NCBI GenBank assembly: GCA_963576735.1
Contig: OY755186.1
Coordinates: 12,635,970-12,699,969, forward strand
Source of the DNA: Bedellia somnulentella
Lineage: Eukaryota; Arthropoda; Insecta; Lepidoptera; Bedelliidae
Direction of reading: 5' to 3'
DNA length: 64,000 nt
Shown: positions 1 through 11,600 of the stretch, piece by piece
Layout of the letters: every line of letters starts with the position of its first letter
How positions within the stretch are numbered: the first letter of the stretch is position 1
Made by a program: the position numbers and the translations under genes
The notes under the pieces: model-generated
Databases searched by the model: none
What the model was told of the DNA's origin: nothing
What the model saw: only the letters and a program-made list of their open reading frames with translations

Positions 1-3000
1 CATAAAGTAGGCTTGGCGTGACCCGAGATATATATGGGACACATTTTATGCCCAGTGACTGGAATATGACTGTGACAGCCTGAACAACACTGTTATGATG
101 CTGCTGCAGCGTTGGGTCTCGAAGTATTCTCATCAACGTCGAGATCACTATGGCAGGATAGTATTCATCTAGAACTGGAGACGACATATTCACCAACATC
201 TCACTCGTGGTCATTTCAAAATTATTTTCCTCTGCCTTGCTATCTGCTACTGGAACCAAGCTCGAGTCAGGTTGACAATCGATTAACCCTCTCGTTATTT
301 TGTGTTTGTATGGATCCAGGGCACCTAATAAACCTAAAACTCTTATAGTTTCTCTTCTATCTTTGGGTTGTTGCTCAGTCTTAAGGAAGTTCAGTAATAC
401 ATCCATTAATGCTGGGTACTCAGTGTACGGTGCGACAACATATCCAGTGGCGCTGATAAGTTGTCCAAACGCCCACAACGCCACACTTCTCTTTTCAGTC
501 GCACTTGCGTCTGAGAGTTGTTCTAAGAGAATGGACAATAGTTCTGGTAGCCATTTCTTCAATCCTGTGCTATCACCATTTACATCAGCTAAATGTCCAA
601 TAGCTTTGAGTACACTTATAACCACACCAGGGTTGGAATCTGATTCCTTCAATTTAGGAACTAATACATTAAGAATTGTCTCCATGTATGGGCGAACTAG
701 TCTTGGGGCATATAATATTAAATTATCCAACATTCTTGCAGCTTGTTCTTTATACCTACTCATACCAGAATGTTCAAGCTCTGTTAAAAATTGTATGAGT
801 GTTTTACGTAGACCTGGCATTACATACGCAGGATTTACTGTACTTAATCGTCCTATAGTACATATAGCTAGCTCTCTTATTTCTATTTGTTCATCATTCA
901 TTGCTATGAAAAGAAAACTTAAGTTTTCAACTTGTGCTAAATGTAAGTCAAAGGTAGAGTCAAGGGATTCTAATACCCAGTAACGTACTTCGTAGTCAGG
1001 GTCACTGACAGCTACTACCAATAGCTTGCTAATGACTTGTGCTGTCAACATAATCACAGTTTTAGAAGGGTTATTTTTCGTTCTGATCGCAGCAGACGCC
1101 AGTAGTTTAACTGCAGTCTTCACTGCTTCTAATCTTATTTCTTGCTGATCACTTTGTAAGAAATGATCCGAACATCTACGAACAAAAGTTATAAGACTAT
1201 GTTGCCCTTCGAAGTCAAATGTACCTAATGTTCTTAAAGCTAGTACTATACTTGAAGTATCTTGGGGCTCCGATGTGAGCGACATATTATTCATTTGTTG
1301 TTCTAGGTTTCTTGGCATCCCTGGGTGAAGAAATGGCTTGTTTCTCAAAACTAATGATAACATGTTTAGGAGACCTTCTGATATCTCTGCTTTCAATGTA
1401 GGTACGTTTTTACTGAGTTCTTTCAAGCAAATTGTCAAGGAGGGGCTGAGCCCCGATGCAAACATGGCTTCTAACAACTCTTTTATATCATCAATTACCA
1501 ATTCTTTTACAGCACTAGCTAGGAGAGTAATACATGAAAATATTGAAGGGTCTACTGACAGTCTTTTTTTAGTCTGAACGTCTCTCATTGGCAATACATA
1601 TTTGATAACATCCATGATCTTTGGTGTATAATTTTTTATATCATCTCCAATAGCTACGGCCATAAGCCCTAGTGTAGTAAAAGCCATATTTTTGTCTTTC
1701 TCTCTACTGCGCACTGTAGATATTAAGTAATGCATTGTCATGTGCAGATACTTGCGTACAAATAATTCTTTGTCAAAAGCAGCTAGTCTGGGAATGATGA
1801 TTAGCAAAGTTTGTGGAACACCTTGTGTTTTCACCAACCTTTGAGCCATGACATCTGAAACAAAAATACTCTTGCATTATAATTTCACCAGCACATTATA
1901 AGTGCATGAGTTGATAATTGAGAAACTGGTATACATTGCCGTGTAGTGCCGGCTTAGAATGTCGCTACCCCTTTCTACCCACGGGTGTCGTAAGAGGCGA
2001 CTAAGGGTATTGGGGCTTTTTATTGGATTTTTGGGCGATGCGGTTGGAGACCCATCACCAAAAACCTTTATTTTTACCATCTTTTCCCCACTCAACTTCC
2101 AAAAGTGGCTGAGGAATTTATTATTCCTTAGCTCTGGCTACCCCTTCTAGGGAAATATAGCCGTGAGTATATGTATGTATGTATGTATGGTATACAAACT
2201 AACGGAAAATGTTAATGCCAAATAGTTTCATGTAAAATAAATGTATCATTTATCAACACAAAAAAGGTAATTATTAGATTTGTGCAAGCACAACAGAATT
2301 TTCTATCTAAGATATTATTCAGAAATAATAGGAAGGCAATGGGTGATGTTATGTGTATGACCAGACTATTCCTAGATATTTTAAATATGAACCTCCCACC
2401 TCGGCTGACCTAAGCTATTCTTTTTATATATGTAGAAGTGTGTATATTCTCATTACTAAATCTTAGATTCACCTCAAGAGAGAGAGAGAGAGAGAGAGAG
2501 GAAAAGTATATTTGTATACATACATACATACATACATATTCTCACGCCGTTAGTTCCCATTGGGGTAGGCAGAGACTATCGATCGCCACTTTGTACGATC
2601 CTGGCAAACCTCTCTAGCTTCATTCACATCCATCAATCTTTTCATACATGCTCTTTTATTCTTCGTACTTCGGACACCTGCCTTTATATTTGTATGTTGT
2701 AATTTATTTATATTCACATGTTAACTGATTTACATATGTCAAATGTTTCAAACGTTCATGCCTAATATCCCAAAAGGGATTGGCAGAGGTACTAAACATG
2801 AAATTGTGAGCTCGTGTTCAGAGTACCCATGTTTTGCTTGGACAGTGTACTCATGTGAAAGGGGGCAGGCCTATCGCCGTTTTGGTTGCATACACTGTCA
2901 CATGGCTATGTACAACTCAGCCATGTGGGTTTCCTCACGATGTTTTCCCTCACCATTAACAACCATGATAAATAAACCATACATATGTCTTTAAAAACGA

Positions 3001-5965
3001 CAAATTGGTGTAGGCATGACCCAGGATTAGAACAATAGTAGTCTGCACAATAAGCGGAGTTCTACCCACTGAGCTATTGTGTTGTTAAACTTAAATATAT
3101 GTTGCAATATTATTATTTAGAACTTACTCATGTCATGTCAATTATTCTTAATAATTAAAAGTTATTCCGGTGCAAAATGGGCACTACAATATAATCCTAT
3201 ATATTTGAGTCACTTACCTTGGCATATTTTTTCATATGTTTCAATGATAAGCTCACGACACACACTAGATTCAAAAATTTGTACAGGGTATATCACATTT
3301 TCAGTAATAAGTCCATCTAATAAGTACCCTCTCTTGACTGATGGACTATGTAGCTTAGAACTGACAAAAATAATATCATCAGTAACAGCAATATCTTTTT
3401 GTGTATCTAGGCTTTGCATCATAGTACAATATTTCTTCTCCCAAGCAGCATTGGAACATCTGAGTAACTCATTTAGTATAAGCAATCCTCCCTGAATCTT
3501 GTCGTCGACCATCACACCTTTTTGTTTAGTAGGCTGATCTTCAAAGGAGATCATAGCTTCCTCATAACACTGTCTATACCATTGTGGTTTGGAGGAGGAT
3601 TGCTTAGCTGACTCTCTTTGAGCTGTTACAACTAAAGCTGCTCTCAAGGCTTTGGCAGCTGCTTCCCGGATTTGTAGCTTGGGATCTTTTAAGGCAACTA
3701 ATATATGATCGAAGAAGCCTGACACTTGCTGATAGAAGTAAGTTGGCATGGCAATTGCTAATTCTTTAAGAAGTAAGACTGCAGAGTGGCGTCTACCTTC
3801 ATTTCTTTCTTCAGCCAACCATTCAAATGCTCTTTTCACTTCAAACTCTACATATTCTGCTCTTTTCACACCCGATACTGTTGCAAGACGACCAACAGTT
3901 TTAGCAGCCAATTCCATTACTCCAACATCAGAAGATGGAAGTAGATTTCTTAAGTAGTTGGCAAATCTAGTGATTCTAGTTTTTGTAGTATCACAATCAC
4001 CTCCAATGAGACATACTGAAACAAGAACATTATTATTATTAGGCTGTAAAAGAGCACTGTCCTGCATGTAGAATCTGTTGATGCTGGATATGGTGAAGTA
4101 TGGAAAAAATATAAAACGGAGATGTGGGATTAGGAAAAGTATAGAAATTAGTTACGGACAGAAATTTCCATAGACATAGGGCATATGGGTAGTCAGAGCA
4201 TAGGAATATAAAATTCCTAAGCTGGTTTTGCTAGTTGAGTAATAAGGAGGACCTAATTAGCTAAAAAAATTGTACTTGATAATAGGCTTGTTGGCCTTTT
4301 GCCATTCCAACAAACATATATACATACAAATACTCACACCATTTTTTCTCATTGGGGTAGGCAGATACTATTGATTGCCACTTTGTACAAACCTGATAAA
4401 TCTGTCTAGCTTTGTTTACATCCATCTATCTTTTCATACATGTTCTTTTATTCTTCATACTTTGAATGCCTGCCTTTCCACGGACACTTTCTATTTGTTA
4501 CAAATGTGTCCTACATGTTTTGTCTCCAGTAACATTCAACATTATCACTATTTACCATTTTACAATCATCCATCCTTTCTATGTGCACAAACCATTTCAA
4601 CATTACTTTTTATATTTTTTTACGATATCATCTATAACACTGTACCTTTCATGAATTATACATTTCGCACTCAATCACATAACCTAACATCACAAACTTT
4701 TCTGAGAGGCACTCATCTCTACTGCATTTACTCTGCTCTCATGGTCCTTTTTGGCACACCCAACATTTGCTGCCATAAGTGTAAGAACAAGATCAGCATC
4801 ATTAAACAATTCATCGCTCCATTTCCCATTGTCCTTTTTCACTCTTCTTTCAAAGTTTCCCTAGTGAACATACTTCTCAGATGTACATACTCACTAATAG
4901 CCAAATAATCACCAAATTAATCTGATAGTTTTTCCCATAAGAATCAAAAACATACAAAAAACATGTTTAGATGTATGAATGTATTTATTATTTAAGTTAT
5001 TATAAATTTGATATATATGTTTTGTATTCTTATTTTTGCAGTTTTGTATAATATTTGTTGTATGTATTTATGTAAGTAGAAAATTTTGTCACTTATGTTT
5101 GTTTGGTTATGTTTTACAATCAATTGGCTGTAGTGATTTAAAATCAAGTATGGTTGAGTGTCACTACAAGTCTAGCGCTGACTGAAAATTGGTGTTGTGA
5201 GGTAAAACTCACAACAACACTGCTGATTCAGATGCCATTTCATTGTTTTTCCCCATTTTGTAAGATTAACACAGTTTTTATCGTAAACTGTATTTTTTTT
5301 TTGTAAAAATATTTAAATGTTTGTGTGCGACTGGCAACAAATAAACTTTTATTGTCCTTCTTCATCTTTATTCTATTGTAAACTATTCGGAAGCAAGCAA
5401 AATTATTCAGTTCTTAATTTGTAATTTACATTCTCTGTTTACTTCAGTGACAATTAAAAGGCTGGAGCATATATATATTTCGTTAATAGGGTGATGAACA
5501 ATGAATCTCATCTCAAACCTAATTCCCATCACTCATAATTAAGATTTAATTTAATTGCTGTTATCTATCAGTGCTTTGATAAGAGAATATATGTTTATGG
5601 ATTTTATATCACATGAAGATTATTTTGAAAGAGGAAAAAAATATGTAAATGCGTAATATCTCATGTAGTCGCCAAGAAAAGCTAAGGGTAACCCGGATAA
5701 GAGAAAAGATAGTAGTAAGTAACCTCTAAATAATAACCTACTCACCGATAGCCAACACGCCACCTTTTTTTTCATGAGCATCAGTACTTGAAACCATCTC
5801 GAATATCTGGTGATTGAACTCATCAAGGAATTGTGTAAGCTCTTCCTGAGGCACCTCTCGTAGTTCTGTTTTGGCATAGTGGTAAAGCTCACGCGCAGTC
5901 TTTATCTGGTAATCAACATTTCGCGACTTTAAACCAGTCACAAACTGACTTACTTGATTCGACAT
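1..5965 (-). CDS. Tor: Target of rapamycin (TOR) serine/threonine kinase, N-terminal HEAT-repeat part, cut by left window edge
   Basis: TOR is the kinase core of TORC1/TORC2, which link nutrients and growth factors to translation and growth. Coding exons on the minus strand: 5965-5746, 4015-3218 and 1854-1 (open to the window edge). Each junction is GT-AG and all phases agree, giving 957 residues. The translation follows animal mTOR along its length: FVTGLKSRNVD near the start, RFANYLRNLLPS, AEYVEFEVKRAFEWL, NEGRRHSAVLLLKELAI, then in exon 3 ALRTLGTFDFEGQ, ELAICTIGRLS, FLTELEHSG and RVLGLLGALDPYKHK. These are the alpha-solenoid HEAT repeats; the FAT, FRB and kinase domains lie beyond the window. 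The linker after about residue 260 is shorter than I remember for vertebrate mTOR. The start ATG at 5965 opens MSNQVSQF, which aligns just inside the vertebrate N terminus. Exon 3 is very long, at least 1854 nt without an intron. Identification is by recalled family sequence. Confidence 0.95.
1949..2192 (+). repeat. SINE-A copy (TATG-tailed short interspersed repeat)
   Basis: A well preserved copy. Order of landmarks: GGCTTAGAAT, CGTAAGAGGCGACTAA, TGGGGCTTTT, GGGCGATGCGGTTGGAGACC, CATCACCA, CCCCACTCAACTTCC, AAAAGTGGCTGAGGAATT, CTCTGGCTACCCCTTCTAG, then GCCGTGAGTATATG and a run of TATG. It has no visible RNA polymerase III A/B boxes or tRNA head, so it may be a SINE of another origin or a non-autonomous LINE derivative. 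Confidence 0.85.
2476..2501. repeat. AG dinucleotide microsatellite
   Basis: A run of about twelve AG units in Tor intron 2. Confidence 0.85.
2515..2695 (-). mobile_element. 5'-truncated 3' end of the RTE-like LINE
   Basis: A CATA run, then TTCTCACGCCGTTAGTTCCC and GGGGTAGGCAGAGACTATCG, matching the 3' end of the LINE at 47803. Only the last roughly 50 codons are represented. Confidence 0.8.
2750..3088 (-). repeat. SINE-B copy (tRNA-derived SINE)
   Basis: Minus-strand; 3' end at AACGTTCATGCCTAATATCC, 5' tRNA-like end at TTCTACCCACTGAGCTATTG. The A-box is recognisable; the B-box is decayed. Confidence 0.8.
4016..5745 (-). other. Tor intron 1
   Basis: The intron lies between donor GTGAG at 5745 and acceptor TTTCAG at 4016. 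About 600 bp (4305-4910) is a degraded minus-strand copy of the RTE-like LINE 3' region. The remainder is AT-rich and I recognise nothing further in it. Confidence 0.7.
4305..4912 (-). mobile_element. Degraded 3' region of the RTE-like LINE
   Basis: About 600 bp aligned by eye with 47820-48480: GGGGTAGGCAGATACTATTG, CATACATGTTCTTTTATTCT, CTACTGCATTTACTCTGCTC and CACTCTTCTTTCAAAGTTTC. The reading frame is broken by many indels. Confidence 0.75.
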
Positions 5966-6179
5966 TTTAAAGTATAGTTTTAAATACTAGCCAAACATCA
6001 TCAAATATAATTTGCCGTTGTCTAGAATAAAATAAAGTATTTTATAAAAAGCAAAACAATTCCGTGTTTTTAGATGGAGTTTTTTTCTTACATTAAACAC
6101 AGACTAACTATTTTTTTGACAATGGCTAGGTTTATTCTATCTAGAGTCTGTGATTTTATTTAAGCTTTGAGAGGGGGCA

Positions 6180-6350
6180 CACGAGCAACTTTTGTTTCCG
6201 CAACTCACAAACCAATAAGAGATACTACGGATGCCGCAACTATTTTGTCTCCTTCATCAAGTCTATGGGTTAGGGTCTAAGGACTCGACTTTCGGGAGAT
6301 CTTCATACTAAAAAACAAAGAGACAAAACAGTTGCGGAAACAACTACAGA
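6180..6350. repeat. Imperfect hairpin repeat upstream of Tor
   Basis: CCGCAACTATTTTGTCTC (6234-6251) pairs with GAGACAAAACAGTTGCGG (6320-6337), and TTGTTTCCGCAACT (6192-6205) pairs with AGTTGCGGAAACAA (6330-6343), so the right arm can pair with either of two left arms. Probably a small MITE. Confidence 0.55.
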
Positions 6351-6401
6351 CTAGTGTAGATAAAAAAGCTTTTTAAGTGAAACGGTTTTGTGTTATGTGT
6401 G

Positions 6402-6952
6402 GATACTCTGAACACCAGGTGACAATGTCACATGATGTTCAGAAGTATTAGCACCTCTGCCAACCCCTTCGGGGATATTCAGCGTGAACGTTGAGTTGAG
6501 ACGTTGAGTTAAGGTTTTATGTTAAACATACAGTGAAATGTTTAAGTATATAATAATAAAATAGTATAAAAATAGTAAAATAGATACAGTAGTGCGTGAA
6601 ATCAACACTCAAAGACTCGAACGTTGTTGCAATATATCCCCGAAGGCGTGGCTACTACTTTTGGACGACACATAACATTGTCAGCTGGTTTTCAGAGTAC
6701 CCACGATTTGCATGAAAAGTGTATTTACGTGATAGGGGGCAGGCCTATCGCCGTTTTGTACGAATATACTGACACATGACTAAGAACCATTTGGGTTTCC
6801 TTACGATGTTTTCCCTCACCGTTAACAACCATGATAAATTAACGAAACATATGAAGTAAAAATTACAAATTGATATAGGTCTGACTTGGTTTTGATTGTA
6901 CCCACGCCTGTTTGCATAACCAACAACCCAATGAGCCGTCACAGTTGTTATC
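6402..6952. repeat. Two SINE-B copies in opposite orientation
   Basis: 6402-6500 is a plus-strand 3' end (GAACACCAGGTGAC to ATTCAGCGTGAACG). 6636-6952 is a minus-strand copy with internal changes ending near CAACCCAATGAGCCGTCAC. Between them, TTTAAGTATATAATAATAAA and AAAATAGATACAGT resemble the arms of the inverted repeat at 37018. Confidence 0.7.
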
Positions 6953-7547
6953 CGATATTTTCTGAAGTGGAGAACACAAATGGATCAAAATATGTATACC
7001 AAATGAACTTGAATCTTTAGTATATACCATGTACATTAAAATAGTTTTGATTTCACGTCAATACATCCAGTATTTCCGATGCAACGACCTCGAGAAGTTT
7101 AACCCCGTTTTCAATCTTCAGATTTCGCGCGCATTTTAAGTTTACGTCACAACCCGTGAGCCGGCCGGTCATTGCCACCGCGCAAAGTCGGCCTGTTGGG
7201 AATGGTGCGATTGTTTCTTGATTTATTCCTTTTATATCCTCGTTTACAATACAGTAATATAAATTATAGGTACTTTTGCCAACCCTTACGGGGGTAACTA
7301 TGTAAACTATTGAGTTTTGAGAGTTGAGTTGTTACAAAAACTTCCTGCCTGATAGCTGAAGTAAAAGCTAAAAACCACTTATTGAAATTGAGAAGAATTA
7401 ATTTTACAGAGGATTATTGTTGTTGCTGATTGTTTTATATTTTATAGTACTGTCGGCATAGAATAGCACTAAATCGTTTCTTCACAATGGTAAAAAACGT
7501 GACTTAGCAAATTGGTCGCTTTTTCTAGGAGAATATTAGACGATGCG

Positions 7548-8020
7548 GCTGGAGACCCATCACCAATCAACAACAACCTTTAATATTCAATCTTTACCCA
7601 ACTCAAGTTCCAAAAGTAGCTAACAAATTTCACTTTTATAGTCAGCTTAGAATAGCACTACCCCATTTTTTCCGGTGGGTGTACGTAAAAAGCGACTAAC
7701 GGTGATGGAGCTTTTATGGGATTTTTGGGTGATTTGGTTGGAGACCCATCTTCGACAACTTTTATTTTACTATATTTTCCCCACTCAACTGTCATTTGGA
7801 AAGTTAAGACGGGGTAGCCAGAGCTAAGGAATTAGAAATTCCTCAGCCACTTTTGGAAGGATAAGTGAGAAAAAGATAGTTAAATAAAGGTGGTTGGGTA
7901 TATAATAAAGGCCTCAAACCTCATCACCCAAAAATCACTTAAAAGCCCCAATACCGTTAGTCGTCTCTTTTCGTACACCCACCGGAAGAGGGGTAAAGCC
8001 TATGCCAAGACCACACAGCA
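7548..8020. repeat. Cluster of three SINE-A copies, two forming a head-to-head inverted pair
   Basis: About 7548-7625 is a plus-strand internal piece. About 7646-7800 is a plus-strand 5' part ending inside CCCCACTCAACT. About 7800-8020 is a nearly complete minus-strand copy. The last two face each other as an imperfect palindrome about 370 bp long. Confidence 0.75.
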
Positions 8021-8692
8021 AGGAAAAAGATTTATCTAGTGTTTTAACTGCAGAGTTGAAACACTGAGGCACAATACTGTATTTATTTGCCATTTTGCAT
8101 CACAAAACTATAAAAACTCCATGCGTGCGCAAGCGTGAGCGGCGAATGGCGGGGCTGGGACGTCACATCGGCACTTTGCCCGCACCAACCGCATTTAACT
8201 CAAAATGCGCACTTTGAACCTAAATATTTCAGTCATTTTTCAAGTTATGAAAAAGGTAAAAATATAGTTTTTCTCGTAATTTTTTGGACATTTATTTAGC
8301 GACTAGCGTATAAAATAAAAAACGTCGGTCAGGTCCATTCTAAATGAATCACAGGTTTTTTCTTCTAACTACCTAGGAAGGACCAAATTAATATCCAAAC
8401 ATATAAATAACAAAAAACCGGTGATAAAAAATATTAAAGTGAATCGATTATTTGTCGATTTATTTTGACAACTGTTAAATATAATTCTTGTCTATGGCAT
8501 GGCTGCTAGTACTAGGTCGAATGAATTTCATTTCATTCATTTGATTGAAGCTTCCCTTCCTTTCCTTTTTCAATTTTACAAATGGTATCTGTTTATGGGC
8601 GGTTGTCGTCAATGTTTTCTGTATAAAATATAAATGAAGGTGCTATAAATTTTGGTTTTATGAAGAAACTGTAGGATACAAATAATTAAATA

Positions 8693-11600
8693 ATGATCTT
8701 GTTAGAGATCAATAATAGGATTATAGAAGAAACACTTACTGTAAAATACAAAAATGCATTGGCACGGTGAGTAATTGTGTACAATAGTGATAGTTTTCAT
8801 GTTATTTGTCATGACACTGAGTATGTCATAATTTATTTATCCTGCATGGCTAATTTACCTGGTGAATTATTGTAGATATTTGTGAACGAATTTCTAACCC
8901 CTATGTATCGACACAAAAGTTGACAAGTGTCATCCCCAGGGTGGGCCCCACGTTGACCGGGATTTACGACATTTGGGACTTAGTCGGTTGAAATAAAATG
9001 TTAAAAACCATTATCTGATCGCAATCATTGACGCGTATCTTTGGCCATGTATGAGTCATAACTGATGTGTTAAATGATCGCGTGTGGTAGTGGCACGCTC
9101 CACATATCATGTTTTCAAATATCCCTCGTAGTAAACATACCATTGGAGCGGTATTTTTAGACATGCACTTTGTGTATACTGTGACAGGATGTAGAGATAA
9201 AGAACAATTGGTTGGCTGAAAAATGTTATCTTACAGTCTTTCTTATAATATTTGTATGTTAATTTGTTTTTCAGCTTAAAGCCTGAGTCCATAGATGTAA
9301 CAGTAGCAGATTTTGATGGAGTGTTGTTTCATATATCTAATGTCAATGGAGATAAAACCAAAGTTAGGGTAAGTATTTGGTCAATACACAGTGTGTTATT
9401 TTTTATTAATTTTTATCACTCTCATCCTTAAATGAAACCACATAAACAATTAGTGGTGGGTTAACAATATATTTTTTATATCCAGCTACAACAGTCAACA
9501 ATGGCTTTCAAAGCCCAAATATCATATGTGGCCTCTTACAAAACACAGGGAAGACACAGATTGGTGCTAGTCTAAGCTAGCATACACAGCATCAATATTA
9601 GAAATGTAGACTTTGTTTATTTAATTTATTATCTGGGATAAGTATTTACTTAATTTTACAGTTGACTTGTCACAAAAAAAATCCTAATAATTAAGTATTT
9701 AAAAAATATATATGGACATAAACACAGATCAAGCTAGCCCCGAACTAAGTTAAATTTGCATTATGGGAAACTAACTCAACAATATATTTAATTTACTAAT
9801 GTATAATATAATTAGAAACAATTATTCAGACTCATCCCATGCTCTCAGTGGGGATTGAACTGCAACTTACCAACGAGAATAACAGCTATTCTAAATGCAT
9901 ATAAGCTTTTTAAATGTCATGTTTTTGAAAGGTGTAAATTATCGTAGCCATGCAAATGGCCAGTAGGCTTTAATTTAGAGCTGAGTACTTATCATCCTGG
10001 CTAAGTCGTGAGAAAAATAAGAATAGCCCAACTAGTGGATCTCTTTGCTTTTGCCTATCACAATAATTAACATTTTAAAATACCACTCATATGATATTTA
10101 TAATTTGTTGTATTTTATTCTAATTTATAATTTTTGTGTTACAGGTTAGTATATCATTGAAATTTTACAAGCAATTAGAAGAGCATGGAGCAGATGAGCT
10201 GCTTAAAAGTATCTATGGACCCTTACTTGTGGAGCCTGAATCAGGTGAGTTACTATATTTAATATGTAAGGCATTTTATGATTTACATACATACATAAAT
10301 ATAGTCACAACTATAAATCCCTAGAAGGGACTTCAGCACTTTTGCAAATTTGAGTGGGGAAAAGATGGTAAAATAAAGGTTGTTGGTGATAGGTCTCCAA
10401 CCGCGTCCCTTAAAAGCTTCAATACTGTTAGTTGCCTCTTACATACACACAAATAGTGTAGTGCTATTTTATGCCGATTCTACACAGTTATTATGATTGT
10501 ATCTATATTATTATATTTTTAGGCTTTTTCAATCTTTGAATCAACATTTTATGCATGAGATTTTTGTTCAGTCTGGCCTTGCCTAACCTAACAGATTCTT
10601 TCAAAAATTAAGGAGGATGATACTGCGGAGAGCACATTTAGCTACTCGAACCCCTTGTTTGAGATGTTGTATTGTGAGATGAAGAGCATGATAATATACA
10701 ATATGATATAAAATATGTTTTTCTCCACATGTATCTGATACAATATTCAGTTCATCAGATCATCTCTTTAGCTTGTCATTTATCATATTTTTTAAACCTC
10801 ATGCTAGTGCAGCCGATAGCTTCCTGTCTTCTCAGAATGACATTCAAATAACTAAACCACCTTTTTCTAAATAATTTGGACGGCTCAATATCTCTCTGTT
10901 TAACTTAGTCTCTACAACATTTACTATGTGCGTTATATGCATAGAATATATAGAAAGTGTAATTTTATTAAAGAAATCAAGTTTCGATTTAATTACATAA
11001 ATGTAATATGAGCAGTGCCTATTGTTGCATAAAAAACCAGTTCAAAGTTATTACTTGCTGCCATTAAATTGTTATTCTATTTGAAGTAGGTGGTTCTTCA
11101 GGTGTCAATTAATTATCATTATGTTGTAAGTGGTAATTTGGGGAAGCACAGATAAGTGACTGTAATTGACAATTGGTATGGTCAAGCTGCCTGACATAAA
11201 TATGCATAAATATTTAAGTTTTAAAGAGTTGCATTACAGAATAAAAGGGACAAAAGGTTAATATATCACTCAAGGATTTTACCAAAAATTACCTTAGAAG
11301 CCCCATTAGAAGTCTCGTACAATACTTACAGCAAGTGACAGGAAAGTGCTATTCTTAGACACTTGATGACATTAAAGAACAGAGAAGGTGGTAATGTGCT
11401 ATGCACACTACACATTACTGATGTAAAATAACTATTTTATTATGACAGAGTTCAGGGTTAATACCATAGTAACAGACTTTAGCATTTCAAATTGAGGAAG
11501 AAATTGTGATTAAAAAGTTTGGTGAAAAGGTGCTATTATTACCAAAAAATTTCTTACATTATCAATTGCCTTAGATTGATAGAAATGTTGTATTGTGAGA

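Larger units (their letters stand above)
1855..3217 (-). other. Tor intron 2, filled with repeats
   Basis: The intron runs from GTAAGTG at 3217 to TTTCAG at 1855. It holds a plus-strand SINE-A (about 1949-2192), an AG dinucleotide run (about 2477-2501), a minus-strand 3' end of the RTE-like LINE (about 2515-2695) and a minus-strand SINE-B (about 2750-3088). I see no coding exon in it. Confidence 0.75.
5966..8692. promoter_or_regulatory. Intergenic region between divergent Tor and ARPC2 (shared upstream region)
   Basis: About 2.7 kb separates the Tor start codon (minus) from the ARPC2 start codon (plus), so the two 5' ends face away from each other. It contains a small hairpin-like repeat (6180-6350), two SINE-B pieces in opposite orientation (6402-6500 and 6636-6952), GC-richer islands near 7125-7200 and 8120-8220, and a cluster of SINE-A copies (7548-8020). 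I cannot point to a specific TATA box or initiator. Confidence 0.55.

Noticed and set aside
300..983. 227-codon plus-strand open frame
   Set aside because: It is the antisense shadow of Tor exon 3, whose minus-strand translation follows the mTOR HEAT repeats.
2743..2994. 83-codon plus-strand open frame, similar to others at 6745, 35255 and 38162
   Set aside because: These frames are chance translations of SINE-B copies; only the start of the one at 38374 is real Helitron helicase.
4375..4908. 177-codon plus-strand open frame
   Set aside because: Antisense of a decayed RTE-like LINE copy; the composition (Thr/His/Phe-rich) is what that strand gives, as also at 47748-48377.
7125..8225. Possible inverted pairing of GC-rich islands sharing GCGCATTTT(A/G)AGTT
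   Set aside because: Only about 14 nt match and the flanking order is not inverted consistently; could be chance.
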